Positions 52,338 through 61,247 are shown, numbered from the stretch's first letter. The stretch is DNA of 64,000 bases from Enterocloster alcoholdehydrogenati (GCF_013282095.1 NZ_BLTJ01000001.1:248001-312000), one strand, 5' to 3'. Numbers and translations: made by a program. The notes: generated by a model not told the origin, from the sequence alone.

Positions 52338-53189
52338 CTAAGAATTTAAAATTTTTAAAACCAGATCCGGAAGGGCGTTTGCCTGGGACAGCATGGAGTC
52401 GGAAACCTGCAGCTGGATATTGGCTGCCGTGTAGTCTGTAAACTCCTGGGCCATATTCGTATCCCGGATCTGGCTCTCCGCTGCCGTCATATTTTCTGTG
52501 GTCACGCTGAGATTATTGTGGGTGCGCTGCAGATGGTTATACGCCGCGCCGAAGGAGGCTCGCACGTCTGACACCGCCTCTATGGCATTATCCAGATACT
52601 GAATGGAGTCATTGGCCTTATCCACAGAAGTAAAATCTGTCTTATCCAGCAGCAGTTCCTTACTTCCCATATAATAGCGGGCCACATCCAGCGTCTCTGC
52701 GCCGCTGCTTCCGATCTGCAGTGTAATCTCATCATCCTTCTGGGGCGGCGTCCAGCCCTGAGGAATATTGGCCGCCTGGGAAAACAGCGGCACGCCCCCA
52801 AAGCTGGTACTCTCGCCGATACGGTCAATCTCCGCCAGAAGCTCCTTGCGCTCCATATCCAGATCCGCCCTGGCCTGGGTATTATAGGTGCTGTTGGACG
52901 CCTGGACTGCCAGCGTTTTCATTCGGTTCAGAATAGAGTGAACCTCTGTCAGCGCTCCGTCTCCTACATTTGTAAGCCCCATCCCGTCGTCAATGTTGTC
53001 CATGGCTTGATTCAGGCCGTTGATGCGGCTGCGCATCAGTTCCGAGATCGCAAGGCCCGCTGCATCGTCCCCGGCCCGGACAATCCGGTAACCGGAGGAG
53101 AGTTTCTCCAGGGATTTTTTGAGTTTTCCCGTGGCGATCCCCTGATTGCGGGCTGCGTTCATGGACGACAGGTTATTCTGTATCTGCAT
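52338..53189 (-). CDS. Second flagellin (probably minor)
   Basis: 283 aa flagellin paralogue. It keeps the N-terminal R-A-G-D-D-A-A-G-L-A-I-S-E and the C-terminal E-S-Q-I-R-D-T-N-M-A blocks but differs in many D1 positions. The centre is short, with a proline-containing segment (P-Q-G-W-T-P-P) near residue 142. It has its own sigma-28-type promoter and a GGAGG ribosome site but no terminator of its own, so transcripts may run into the next flagellin. A minor or junction-near filament subunit is possible. Confidence 0.94.
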   Translation of the reverse strand: MQIQNNLSSMNAARNQGIATGKLKKSLEKLSSGYRIVRAGDDAAGLAISELMRSRINGLNQAMDNIDDGMGLTNVGDGALTEVHSILNRMKTLAVQASNSTYNTQARADLDMERKELLAEIDRIGESTSFGGVPLFSQAANIPQGWTPPQKDDEITLQIGSSGAETLDVARYYMGSKELLLDKTDFTSVDKANDSIQYLDNAIEAVSDVRASFGAAYNHLQRTHNNLSVTTENMTAAESQIRDTNMAQEFTDYTAANIQLQVSDSMLSQANALPDLVLKILNS

Positions 53190-53282
53190 GATGTAACCCT
53201 CCTTGCTGTGCGGCTTCTTAAACCGCTCCTCTGTGTCTTTGTGGTCTGCCCCTCACCTTTTGTGCGGGGCTCATTACCTGTT

Positions 53283-53309
53283 ATATCGTCCGCTTTTTTC
53301 ATTTCATAA
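53283..53309 (-). promoter_or_regulatory. Sigma-28 promoter of the second flagellin
   Basis: Minus strand TTAT (53309-53306), 15-base spacer, GACGATAT (53290-53283); one mismatch to the usual GCCGATAT. About 95 bases before the start. Confidence 0.75.
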
Positions 53310-53338
53310 GCGCCCAGATATATTTCCAGCCGGTTTTC

Positions 53339-54175
53339 TCAGATCAGGACGCCGGTGTCCTTTCCTGAATCCATCATCATCTGCAGCCTTACGATCTGCA
53401 CCATATTGGCCCAGGATTCTCCGTCCATGCCGCCCTCCTGGCCCTGGGCCATGGCATAGAGCGCGCCCAGGTCAAATGCGCCGCCTGTACTTTTCCCTGC
53501 TGCCAGAAGGCCCGCCATACCGCTGTTTTCCGTATCAGTTCCAGACTGCCCCACAGGAAGCTGCCCTGTCAGCCGCGCCGCTGCCAGCCAGTCCATGCCG
53601 CTGTACTCCCGTTCTGTCACTCCCGGCCCCACGTCCCCATAGGCGGAGGTGACCATTTTTCCGGAAGAAAGGCTGTCTGTTCCGTTTAAGTCGGCCATGA
53701 TCTTTCGGACATAATTCTGAGTTTCTTTATAGGGCGGGACGCCTCCGTACTTCTGCACGCTCCCAGGGCCGGCGTTGTAGGCCGCCAGAGCCAGGCTCAC
53801 ATCCCCAAACCGGTCCAGGTTCTGCTTTAAATATTTCGCTCCGCCCATGATATTCTGGCGGGCATCATAGGGGTCGCTGACCCCAAGGGAACGGGCGGTG
53901 CCGGGCATCAGCTGCATGACGCCCATGGCCCCTGCTCCCGACACCGCTTTGGGATTAAAATTAGACTCCGCCTTTGCAACCGCCCGCAGCAGACGGGGCG
54001 AGATGTCATAGCAGGCTGCCGCCTCCTCAAAGATAGCGTCCATACTGGTGGCTGCCGCTGTCATATTTTTTCCCAGAACGTCCTGAAATCCGCCCTGGAT
54101 CTGGCTGTTTGTGCCGGTCTGTACTGCTTTTTGCATCCCCGCGGCCTGATCCGCCGCCGGTACGATGATACTCAT
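53339..54175 (-). CDS. Lytic transglycosylase (SLT domain), probably flagellum-associated
   Basis: Cleaves peptidoglycan glycan strands with anhydro-muramic acid formation. The 278 aa product has an SLT domain at about residues 52-165: catalytic E70 in V-A-K-A-E-S-N-F-N, then G-A-M-G-V-M-Q-L-M-P-G-T-A and L-A-A-Y-N-A-G-P-G. No signal peptide or transmembrane segment is visible, so export may use the flagellar route, as for FlgJ-type muramidases. It is the last gene of the FliK-like operon. The C-terminal ~110 residues are low in recognisable motifs. Confidence 0.88.
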   Translation of the reverse strand: MSIIVPAADQAAGMQKAVQTGTNSQIQGGFQDVLGKNMTAAATSMDAIFEEAAACYDISPRLLRAVAKAESNFNPKAVSGAGAMGVMQLMPGTARSLGVSDPYDARQNIMGGAKYLKQNLDRFGDVSLALAAYNAGPGSVQKYGGVPPYKETQNYVRKIMADLNGTDSLSSGKMVTSAYGDVGPGVTEREYSGMDWLAAARLTGQLPVGQSGTDTENSGMAGLLAAGKSTGGAFDLGALYAMAQGQEGGMDGESWANMVQIVRLQMMMDSGKDTGVLI

Positions 54176-54181
54176 TCTCTT

Positions 54182-55447
54182 TTACTCCTTTCTCGCGATC
54201 CCGTCCGCTCCGATCTGCCAGCCGTCTATGGCCGTGCCCTGGGCCATGGCCCCGTCGCTGTGCAGGAAATACCAGTTGTCCTTATACTGGATCCACCCGG
54301 TCTGCATCCTGCCATTTTCGTCCATATAATACCAGCGCCCGTTTATAAGCACCCAGCCCCGCTCCATATAGCCGTACTGGTTGAGATAATACCAGTTTCC
54401 CGGTACAGGCTGTATCCAGCCCGTCTGCATATCTCCGTCCGGCCCCAGATAAAACCAGGAACCATTGTTGATATCCACCCATCCGGTCTGCATGACACCG
54501 TTTCCGTCCATATAATACCAGCGTCCGCCATAGTTTAGCCAGCCCCGGCTTCTTGTGCCGTCCGCGCCGAAGTAATACCATTTCCCATCTGCCTTTTTCC
54601 ATGTATTTACAGCCAGAGAACCGTCCGGCGACACATAATTGTCTCCTTTAAAGGAGCCGCTGTCTCCCGGCCCTCCTGTGTCTGTCCGGTCTGTGGATGC
54701 GGCGTGCTTTTCAGTGATTTCATCTAGTTCCTGTTCTGTGGAGGTTACATACTCACCCTCCTTTAAATACTTCTTCTGGGCCGCCGTTACAGGCACAGCC
54801 TTTACCTCATAATAGTAGATCTTATCGGGATCCGTCATATACTCCCCAAGGCTTGCGCTGTTATCTGTAACGGTCATACGTTTGACCACCTTGTCGTTGC
54901 CGTAAAGGGTAAGGGTATAGCCAGGGGCATAATCCACCGCCTTCCACACGGCCTTTTTAGAGGAAGTGCTGCTCCAGCCTGCCTCAGAGGTATTTCCCAG
55001 TACCGTTACAGGCGTATAGTCTGCCTTCACCTGAAGGGTGTTGTCATCCAGAGCCTTTACGGACACATAATCCGCGCCGCTTACCCTGCACTTGGAGCTT
55101 CCCAGGGAGGAGGGGAAATATTTGCCGTCATCGGCCACTATATTGATCTCCACCCGAACCTTCCGGCCCGGTTTCCAGTTGTCATACTCTGTACGGTACT
55201 GAACGTCCCCCAGGGAAACGCCGGAACCGCTGACTGTAATCTTCGGCTCCGGGATTTCCTCAGCGTCACCGTAGGCAGTTGTAAACGTGACGCTGAGACT
55301 TTCGATCACGCTGCTGTCCGCCGCTAAGGCGTACAGCCGGCTGTGCCATCCGGTTCCCGTCCCTGCAAGCACGATGGCCGCCGCGCAGGCGTACAGTAAT
55401 TTCCTCCCGCTGCCTCCCGGCTGTTTCCGTTCTCTCTTATCCCTCAT
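54182..55447 (-). CDS. Secreted cell-wall-binding repeat protein (2)
   Basis: 421 aa. It has an N-terminal signal peptide (basic stretch, then L-L-Y-A-C-A-A-A-I-V-L-A-G) and beta-rich, possibly fibronectin-like domains to about residue 270. About six tandem ~20-residue aromatic repeats of the choline/cell-wall-binding type follow (W-Y-Y-M-D-x-N-G-x-M-Q-T-G). Such repeats bind teichoic acid or wall glycans in known families. The start at 55447 overlaps the preceding gene (ATGA), with AGGAGGG upstream. It is a paralogue of the upstream product. No catalytic domain is seen. Confidence 0.85.
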   Translation of the reverse strand: MRDKRERKQPGGSGRKLLYACAAAIVLAGTGTGWHSRLYALAADSSVIESLSVTFTTAYGDAEEIPEPKITVSGSGVSLGDVQYRTEYDNWKPGRKVRVEINIVADDGKYFPSSLGSSKCRVSGADYVSVKALDDNTLQVKADYTPVTVLGNTSEAGWSSTSSKKAVWKAVDYAPGYTLTLYGNDKVVKRMTVTDNSASLGEYMTDPDKIYYYEVKAVPVTAAQKKYLKEGEYVTSTEQELDEITEKHAASTDRTDTGGPGDSGSFKGDNYVSPDGSLAVNTWKKADGKWYYFGADGTRSRGWLNYGGRWYYMDGNGVMQTGWVDINNGSWFYLGPDGDMQTGWIQPVPGNWYYLNQYGYMERGWVLINGRWYYMDENGRMQTGWIQYKDNWYFLHSDGAMAQGTAIDGWQIGADGIARKE

Positions 55448-56874
55448 CCTCTGTTTCCCTCCTGTCTCCATATGCCGTCACTGTCCAGGTAAAAGCTGTT
55501 GATATAAGTATCCCTGGCCATGACCCCGGAACCCGGCATAAAGTAATACCAGTTTCCATCGATCTGCATCCAGCCCTGAACCATGACCCCGTTGGCATCT
55601 GTAAAATAGGTATTGCCGTCCCGGTTCAGCCAGCCGGTAAACATGGCGCCTTCCAGGCTGTTTTCCACCGTATTCAGATAATACCAGTTTCCGTTCTGGT
55701 TCAGCCAGCCCTTGTACATAGAACCGTCGCTGTTAAAATAGTAGTAATACGGGCCGATCACCTGCCAGCCCGGCCCGGCCATAACGCCCTTGGTATGCCC
55801 GTTTTCTGTGAGGGGGTAAAAATAATACCACACGCCGCCGATCTTGCTCCAGCCTACCGCCATTGCGCCGTTGGAATACAGATAATACCAGTTTGCGCCT
55901 TCCTGTCTCCAGCCGGTCTGCATATGGCCTGTCCCGTCAAAGTAGTACCACTGGTCATTTACACAGTACCACTCTTCCCGGCAAAGCTGTCCGTCCGGCA
56001 GACGGTAGATCCAGCCATCGCCCTCTTTTACCCAGCCGGTGGGCTGCGTAGTGCCGGGCCTTACGGCCGCGTTTTCGTTCTGCTGTCCTTTTCCGTCCGA
56101 AACATACCGGTCTGTGATGGTCAGTTCTCCTGATTCGGTCCAGTCGCTGTTCCCGCCGTACTGCTTCTGCTCCGCCGTCACGGGAATGGAGCGCACTTTG
56201 AAGGTGTATTCGCCCGCCTTTGTCATATAGGGATAGAAATTGTACTGCAGCGAGCTGGTCTGGGCCACCCGGTACACCTGCTTACTGTCCCGGTACAGCT
56301 GAACTTCATAATAGCCTGAGGCATTATCCGGCTTTTCCCAGCGGGCCTCGCCCAGATTATTCTCATTCCAGTAGGCCTCCTCCGGTTGCCCGAAATCGCC
56401 TTTGACTCCCTTGACGCGAAGCGTTACGATCAGATTGTCCCCGTCCCGCCTGGCCGATACAAAGGTGCCCCCGCTTATCTTTACGCTGGAGCTTTTATAA
56501 GATGCGGGAAAATAATCCTCGCTCACGTCCTCCGGCTCCAGAGTCACCCGCATCTGGGGTTCCTCCGCCGCCTTCAGCTCGTCCCCGCTTTTGTCCACCC
56601 ACTCCGCCTCTGTCACGCTGTACTTACTTCCGCTGCCGCTTACGGACACGCCGCCCGTATCCGGGGTGCCGCCGATCTGTATTTTGGGAAGCTTCACTCC
56701 CGGTTCCAGCTTTGAGGTTACCTTGATGCTTACTGTGTTAATAGGTTTTGTAGCTGCAAAAACAGCAACTGGTGATGCTGTATGTACGGAAAGTCCCATG
56801 GATGCTGCCAGAAAAAACAACGCTGTCCCCCTGCTAACGGCTCTCAGCCGCCTGCTCTTTTCTGTCCTGCTCAT
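55444..56874 (-). CDS. Secreted cell-wall-binding repeat protein (1)
   Basis: 476 aa. Signal peptide at the N-terminus (G-T-A-L-F-F-L-A-A-S-M-G-L, cleavage probably after A-V-F-A). A beta-rich, fibronectin-like central region follows, shared with its neighbour (including a common P-V-T-A-x-Q-K motif). About eight C-terminal aromatic wall-binding repeats complete it. The start at 56874 is chosen because the signal peptide begins here; it overlaps the FlhB-like gene by 41 bases. Function is unknown beyond wall attachment. Lying between export genes and a transglycosylase, it may help pass or anchor the flagellum in the wall. Confidence 0.84.
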   Translation of the reverse strand: MSRTEKSRRLRAVSRGTALFFLAASMGLSVHTASPVAVFAATKPINTVSIKVTSKLEPGVKLPKIQIGGTPDTGGVSVSGSGSKYSVTEAEWVDKSGDELKAAEEPQMRVTLEPEDVSEDYFPASYKSSSVKISGGTFVSARRDGDNLIVTLRVKGVKGDFGQPEEAYWNENNLGEARWEKPDNASGYYEVQLYRDSKQVYRVAQTSSLQYNFYPYMTKAGEYTFKVRSIPVTAEQKQYGGNSDWTESGELTITDRYVSDGKGQQNENAAVRPGTTQPTGWVKEGDGWIYRLPDGQLCREEWYCVNDQWYYFDGTGHMQTGWRQEGANWYYLYSNGAMAVGWSKIGGVWYYFYPLTENGHTKGVMAGPGWQVIGPYYYYFNSDGSMYKGWLNQNGNWYYLNTVENSLEGAMFTGWLNRDGNTYFTDANGVMVQGWMQIDGNWYYFMPGSGVMARDTYINSFYLDSDGIWRQEGNRG

Positions 56875-57175
56875 CTGTATCTGCACTCTCCTTTTTTTCT
56901 GTATCTGCGGGCGCAAAGCCCAGAAAATAAATGTAGATATCTACAATGGCCTGGTATAGCTCCTCCGGCACGGCGGCTCCCAGCTTTAACTGGCCCAGAA
57001 GAGCCGCCAGGGAATTGTCCTCATATACAGGTACTCCCGCCTTCACCGCCGCCTCCGTGATCCGCTCCGCCATATAGCCCATGCCGGAAGCCACCACTAC
57101 CGGGGCCTGATCCCGGTCAGGGGAGTATTTTAAAGCAATGGCCTTTTTTTCCAGTAAACGGTCAAATTCTGACAT
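56834..57175 (-). CDS. FlhB C-terminal-domain-like protein (YlqH/FlhX type)
   Basis: 113 aa stand-alone relative of the cytoplasmic domain of FlhB/YscU export-switch proteins. It has A-I-A-L-K-Y-S-P-D-R-D-Q-A-P-V-V-V-A-S-G and A-V-K-A-G-V-P-V-Y-E-D, matching FlhB around the conserved switch region. The NPTH autocleavage motif is absent, as in YlqH. It overlaps the FliK-like gene by 14 bases, and this pairing is known in Bacillus (ylqG-ylqH). A highly charged tail ends the protein. Confidence 0.87.
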   Translation of the reverse strand: MSEFDRLLEKKAIALKYSPDRDQAPVVVASGMGYMAERITEAAVKAGVPVYEDNSLAALLGQLKLGAAVPEELYQAIVDIYIYFLGFAPADTEKKESADTDEQDRKEQAAESR

Positions 57176-58592
57176 CGATGGCTTTCTCCTTTCTAAGAAT
57201 ATCCGGGAATACCTCTTCCAGCCGCATCTCCCCCTGCTTTTCCTGCACCAGCAGGCGGCTGACCTCCATTCCGTTCTGACGGAAGATCCCTGTCACTTTT
57301 TTCTGGATCTCCTGGCGTTCCTCCATCAGCGCCGGAGGAACCGCCAGCTGAAGCTTTGCCTTTCTCTCCTGCAAAGAAGCCGCCAGTTCAAAATCTCCCA
57401 CTCCGCTGATCTCAAAACGCACCAGAAACCGGATCTTCCGTCCGCCCTGGGCCTCATCCTCCTCCTTGTGAGCATCCGGATCCACCCACAGTTCGGACAT
57501 TACTTCCTTATCCTGGTACTGAAATGGAAGAATCAGGTGCATCAGGGGGAGATAAACGCTCTCATTTAAAAGAAGGCTGTTTAAAAGCTGGTAGAAGGGC
57601 TGCACCTGCTCCAGGCCCGCTCCACCCTCCATCCCTTTTAAAAGCAGGGAGGAAAAGGCGTCCGCAAAGCCGCTCTGGTGCTGCCCCGGGGTTACGCCCT
57701 CAAGAAGCATTGTAAGGGCCGCCTTTGGATCATCTCCGAAAAACCTGGGAAACTCCCGGCTGGATGCCATGCGGTCAAAAAGCTGAAGCAGCTGCTCTCT
57801 GCTCCCGTTTTCATACTTTATGCAGTTTAGCACCAGCATCATGGTGGCGCTGCGCACGGCCCCGTAATCGTGGGTTTTGGAAATATAGCGGGAAAGAAAC
57901 GGGATCACCTGCCCCCTTAATGTTTCCATGTTTTCCTGGGTACGTCCATTTTGGGCTCCCCAGTCCATCCCCTTTAACAGCTCCTCAAATTCTCCTCTTA
58001 CCGACGGAAACAGCAGGGAAGTGATATCCTTTGTCAGAGTCTCCATCTGGCGCAGCAGGTGCTCTCCCGCAGAGAAATCATTGTACGCCCGCAGAAATTC
58101 CATAGCGGCGTCCTTCATGGAAGAGGAGGATCCCTGAAGCAAAAGGGAGCGGAATTTTTCAAAGAACGGCCCCGAAAACTTCAGCTGCTGGGATGTCTGT
58201 TCCTTTAAAAAGCCGGTCACATCCTCCGGGCTTTCAAACTGAAGGGAGGTAAGCAGTTCACGGATCAGCTGTCCGGTCTGTTCATCCCCCTGGGCCGCTA
58301 TGCCGCTTCCGGAGAAAAGATCGCCAAGCAGCTGTGTCAGGTCTGTCCCCTCGGCAAGCTTCTGGAGGAAGGCCCCGTAATTGCTGCTGTAGCCGGCGAC
58401 ACCGAAGTTCTTCTCCCCTGTCGCTGTACCGCTTTTCCCGCTCTCCTGGCCGTCCGCCCGCACCACGCGGGAGGGATCTGAGGGGTTTCGGATCTGCTGG
58501 TCGGACAGGGGCGTCTTAAGCGGCTGCTCCGCTCCTATATTTTTTGTTTCTGTATTTAAAGCTGAATTGGTCACCTGTAAGATATTTGCCAT
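57162..58592 (-). CDS. FliK/YlqG-like protein (hook-length-control-like)
   Basis: 476 aa. The N-terminal ~60 residues are polar and flexible. The middle is helical. The C-terminal ~140 residues are beta-rich, with I-R-F-L-V-R-F-E-I-S-G-V-G-D-F-E-L and an R-K-A-K-L-Q-L segment, resembling the C-terminal domain of hook-length control proteins as found in YlqG. The assignment rests largely on the neighbouring FlhB-like gene and the flagellar promoter at 58624-58650. First gene of the five-gene leftward operon. Confidence 0.68.
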   Translation of the reverse strand: MANILQVTNSALNTETKNIGAEQPLKTPLSDQQIRNPSDPSRVVRADGQESGKSGTATGEKNFGVAGYSSNYGAFLQKLAEGTDLTQLLGDLFSGSGIAAQGDEQTGQLIRELLTSLQFESPEDVTGFLKEQTSQQLKFSGPFFEKFRSLLLQGSSSSMKDAAMEFLRAYNDFSAGEHLLRQMETLTKDITSLLFPSVRGEFEELLKGMDWGAQNGRTQENMETLRGQVIPFLSRYISKTHDYGAVRSATMMLVLNCIKYENGSREQLLQLFDRMASSREFPRFFGDDPKAALTMLLEGVTPGQHQSGFADAFSSLLLKGMEGGAGLEQVQPFYQLLNSLLLNESVYLPLMHLILPFQYQDKEVMSELWVDPDAHKEEDEAQGGRKIRFLVRFEISGVGDFELAASLQERKAKLQLAVPPALMEERQEIQKKVTGIFRQNGMEVSRLLVQEKQGEMRLEEVFPDILRKEKAIDVRI

Positions 58593-58623
58593 AGTGTTCC
58601 CCTTTCGCAGTCTTTCATTTTTA

Positions 58624-58650
58624 TTATCGGCGCGTTTTATATTCTTATTA
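58624..58650 (-). promoter_or_regulatory. Sigma-28 promoter of the FliK-like operon
   Basis: Minus strand TAAT (58650-58647), 15-base spacer, GCCGATAA (58631-58624), about 32 bases before the start at 58592. It diverges from the flgM promoter. Confidence 0.82.
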
Positions 58651-58701
58651 GTTCCTATATTTATGCAATGACTGCCTCCAAAAAATGACGGCAGTTTTTT
58701 C

Positions 58702-58728
58702 TTATGCGTTCCTGCAATGTGACGATAA
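58702..58728 (+). promoter_or_regulatory. Sigma-28 promoter of the flgM-flgN-flgK-flgL-fliW-csrA operon
   Basis: TTAT (58702-58705), 15-base spacer, GACGATAA (58721-58728), 40 bases before the flgM ATG. It implies that sigma-28 drives its own anti-sigma factor. Confidence 0.82.
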
Positions 58729-58768
58729 TAGAGGTAAGAGCATCACAGTACGCAAAAAGGAGAAGCTT

Positions 58769-59086
58769 ATGAATATTCAGTTTTATACATGGAGGGCAGG
58801 AGGCGAAAGCCCGGCCCGTTCTGCCGCCCCGGCTTCCTCTCCGGCTTCGGCAGAGCCGGACCCGGTTATGAGGGGCAATTACGACCGGGCATCCTTCCAG
58901 ATCAGGGAAGACGCCCTTTTGGATGATAAAACGTTTGCCCGTTCCCTGGCAAAAAACGTGATCGGTGAACTGGCCGGTTCCGAAGGCCCCCGGCCGGAGC
59001 GCATCGCCCAGTTAAGAAGAGAAATCGCGGAAGGTTCCTACCATCCCGATGCCATGGCCATCGCAGACGCCATGGCTGATCTGTGA
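58769..59086 (+). CDS. flgM: Anti-sigma-28 factor FlgM
   Basis: Small (105 aa) inhibitor of sigma-28, exported through the completed hook so late genes can be expressed. The C-terminal half fits the family: R-P-E-R-I-A-Q-L-R-R-E-I-A-E-G-S-Y, ending A-I-A-D-A-M. The N-terminal half is Pro/Ala/Ser-rich and likely disordered, as expected. The start at 58769 has AAAGGAG upstream. The stop overlaps flgN (GTGA). All eight flagellar-type promoters in this window would be its indirect targets. Confidence 0.88.
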   Translation: MNIQFYTWRAGGESPARSAAPASSPASAEPDPVMRGNYDRASFQIREDALLDDKTFARSLAKNVIGELAGSEGPRPERIAQLRREIAEGSYHPDAMAIADAMADL

Positions 59087-59499
59087 GAGCCCCGGCAGAG
59101 CTTCTCCCGGTTCTCGTCCGCCTTGCGGATGTGCTGAAACGCTTAAACCGGGCGGAGGAGGAAAAGGCGGCGGCAGCCAGCCAGGGACATCACCAGTTAT
59201 TAGATCCCATCCTGACAGAGGAGCAGGCTCTGATCTTAGAGCTTCGGGGGCTGGAGCAGCGCAGGCTCTCTGTTTTAAAGGCAGCCGGTCTGGAACAGGC
59301 TACGGTCAGTCAGCTTCTGGAGCAGGAGGACAACGAGGGAAAGGAACGCCTTTCCCCTGTTTTTGAGGAACTGACCCAGGCAGCTGGACGGCTGCGGGAG
59401 ACAAAGGAAAGCGCAGACCGTATTTTAAACGTGCGTCTGCGCCAGATCCAGCATATCTCAGGTCTGTCCGGCGGCCCTCACTACGATGAGTACGGCTGA
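59083..59499 (+). CDS. flgN: FlgN-like flagellar export chaperone
   Basis: 138 aa, almost wholly alpha-helical with heptad-like leucines. This fits the FlgN/YvyG family, which holds FlgK and FlgL for export. The start is a GTG overlapping the flgM stop by four bases. Position between flgM and flgK is as in Bacillus. Sequence conservation in this family is low, so the call leans on context. Confidence 0.8.
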   Translation: MRAPAELLPVLVRLADVLKRLNRAEEEKAAAASQGHHQLLDPILTEEQALILELRGLEQRRLSVLKAAGLEQATVSQLLEQEDNEGKERLSPVFEELTQAAGRLRETKESADRILNVRLRQIQHISGLSGGPHYDEYG

Positions 59500-59561
59500 T
59501 CCATGTTCAGACACCGCTTAAAGCGGCAGTGATTTTATGATTTTTGGAGGTAACACTATAT

Positions 59562-61247
59562 ATGGTACGAGCAACATTTGCCGGATTCTCTACGGCGCTT
59601 TCCGCTCTCCAGGCCAATCAGAAGCGCCTGGATATCACGGGACAGAATCTTTCCAACATGAATACGGTGGGCTACACCCGTCAGCAGCTAAACACATCCA
59701 GCCTAAACTACACCGGCGGCGTATGCCACACGATGAACGGCTCAGAGAATGTAGTCGGTTTCGGCGTCAGCATGGACGGAGTATCCCAGGTACGGGATCC
59801 CTATCTTGACACCCAGTACCGCCTTCAGATGACAAAGGCGGATTACAATAATTCCATGCAGACGGCCCTGGATTCTCTGGCCAATATACTGGATGAGACG
59901 AATATCAGCGGCCTTAACGCTGCGTTTAAGGATATCCAGTCGGTACTGACGAACATAAACGATCCCTCTAAGGTAGTGGATCCTGTCTACGAGAGCGAGC
60001 TCCGTTCCAAGATGGAGAATCTGGCGGCCCTTTTTAACAAATCCGCTTCCCAGATCACAGAGGCGGAAAAATCAGAATTTGACCGTGTAACCGGTGCAGG
60101 CACCAGTGAACAGGGCGCTGTGGACAAAATCAACGATATCCTGCGCCAGATCGGAGAACTTAATGTCCAGATCAAGCAGAATCAGGTGGCTGGACAGCCC
60201 TCCCTTGAGATGATGGACGAGCGCAACGTGCTTCTGGATACGCTTTCCAGTTATATTCCCATTGAGGTCAGCTACTATAAAGACAGCTCCCACAGCGGCA
60301 CCTATACAGCTGCGGACGGCTCTATCCGCGACCGCGCCTATGACTACGACGCCAGCGGAAAGATCATCGGAAAGCGGGAGTGGCCGGACGATCTGAAGGT
60401 TGAACTGGTATACACCGACGCTCAGGGAAATACTCAGCGGATGACCCTTGTAAACGGTTCTGAGCAGGGTGCGGACGGCAAGCAGAAAAACTACGGCCAG
60501 CTGGAGGCTGTAAAGGCAGACAATAACACTGCAGCGGCAGACCGGAACGATCCCACAAACGTGGCTGTAAAGTTTACTGCTGCCCAGAGCAGCGCCGCCG
60601 CAGGAACCAATCCCGCAACCACTACTGCCGGAGCAGCCAGTTCCCAGTTTTCCGGGGGCTCTCTTCAGGCAAGTCTCGATATGCTGGGCAAAAAAGGAAC
60701 CGGCGGCACGGACGATGTGCGCGGATATCAGTATTATATGAGTAAGCTTGACACGCTGGCAAAAAGCTTTGCCGACACCATGAACAACCTCAATAAAACC
60801 GGCGGCGGCGGTGAACTCTTTATGAACAGCGCCACTGGCAATTCCACCGGCATCAATGCCTCTAATATCAGCATCAGCACCGGCTGGACCAACGGCAATA
60901 CTCATATTGCCACCGGCGGTGACAGCCCTACAGATACTGTACGGGCCATGTTAAAGGCCATGTCTGAGGCCAGTGTGGAAGGAAAGACCTATGCGAATTA
61001 TATGAACCACGTTTCCACCCAGCTGGCTACTGATTCCAGTTCCAACACTACTGCCCTGAAGACAAACGTAACCGTGTTAAATTCCATCCAAAGTTCTAAG
61101 GACTCCATTTCCGGCGTGAGCATGGATGAGGAGGCTACCAATATGATGACCTATGTTTCCGCCTACAATGCGGCTTCCCGCCTGATGACGGCCTTAGACG
61201 AGGTCTTAAATACACTGATCAGCAATACCGGCATGGTAGGACGGTAA
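59562..61247 (+). CDS. flgK: Flagellar hook-associated protein 1 FlgK
   Basis: Hook-filament junction protein. The 561 aa product has the N-terminal block A-G-F-S-T-A-L-S-A-L-Q-A-N-Q, then G-Q-N-L-S-N-M-N-T-V-G-Y-T-R-Q. The C-terminal part includes G-V-S-M-D-E-E-A-T-N-M and Y-N-A-A-S-R-L-M-T-A-L-D. I start at 59562, giving M-V-R-A-T-F-A-G-F, with TGGAGG upstream; an in-frame TTG six codons earlier is inside the ribosome site. An alanine/threonine-rich insert lies near residue 345. Confidence 0.95.
   Translation: MVRATFAGFSTALSALQANQKRLDITGQNLSNMNTVGYTRQQLNTSSLNYTGGVCHTMNGSENVVGFGVSMDGVSQVRDPYLDTQYRLQMTKADYNNSMQTALDSLANILDETNISGLNAAFKDIQSVLTNINDPSKVVDPVYESELRSKMENLAALFNKSASQITEAEKSEFDRVTGAGTSEQGAVDKINDILRQIGELNVQIKQNQVAGQPSLEMMDERNVLLDTLSSYIPIEVSYYKDSSHSGTYTAADGSIRDRAYDYDASGKIIGKREWPDDLKVELVYTDAQGNTQRMTLVNGSEQGADGKQKNYGQLEAVKADNNTAAADRNDPTNVAVKFTAAQSSAAAGTNPATTTAGAASSQFSGGSLQASLDMLGKKGTGGTDDVRGYQYYMSKLDTLAKSFADTMNNLNKTGGGGELFMNSATGNSTGINASNISISTGWTNGNTHIATGGDSPTDTVRAMLKAMSEASVEGKTYANYMNHVSTQLATDSSSNTTALKTNVTVLNSIQSSKDSISGVSMDEEATNMMTYVSAYNAASRLMTALDEVLNTLISNTGMVGR

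Noticed and set aside
54220-56050. DNA tandem repeats or a CRISPR-like array
   Set aside because: The periodicity of about 60 bases comes from the wall-binding protein repeats; the DNA units are diverged and there are no spacers.
58664-58700. Terminator between the FliK-like operon and flgM
   Set aside because: ACTGCC/GGCAGT with a 13-base loop and T6 exists on the plus strand, but no plus-strand transcript is expected to reach it, and it lies just before the flgM promoter.
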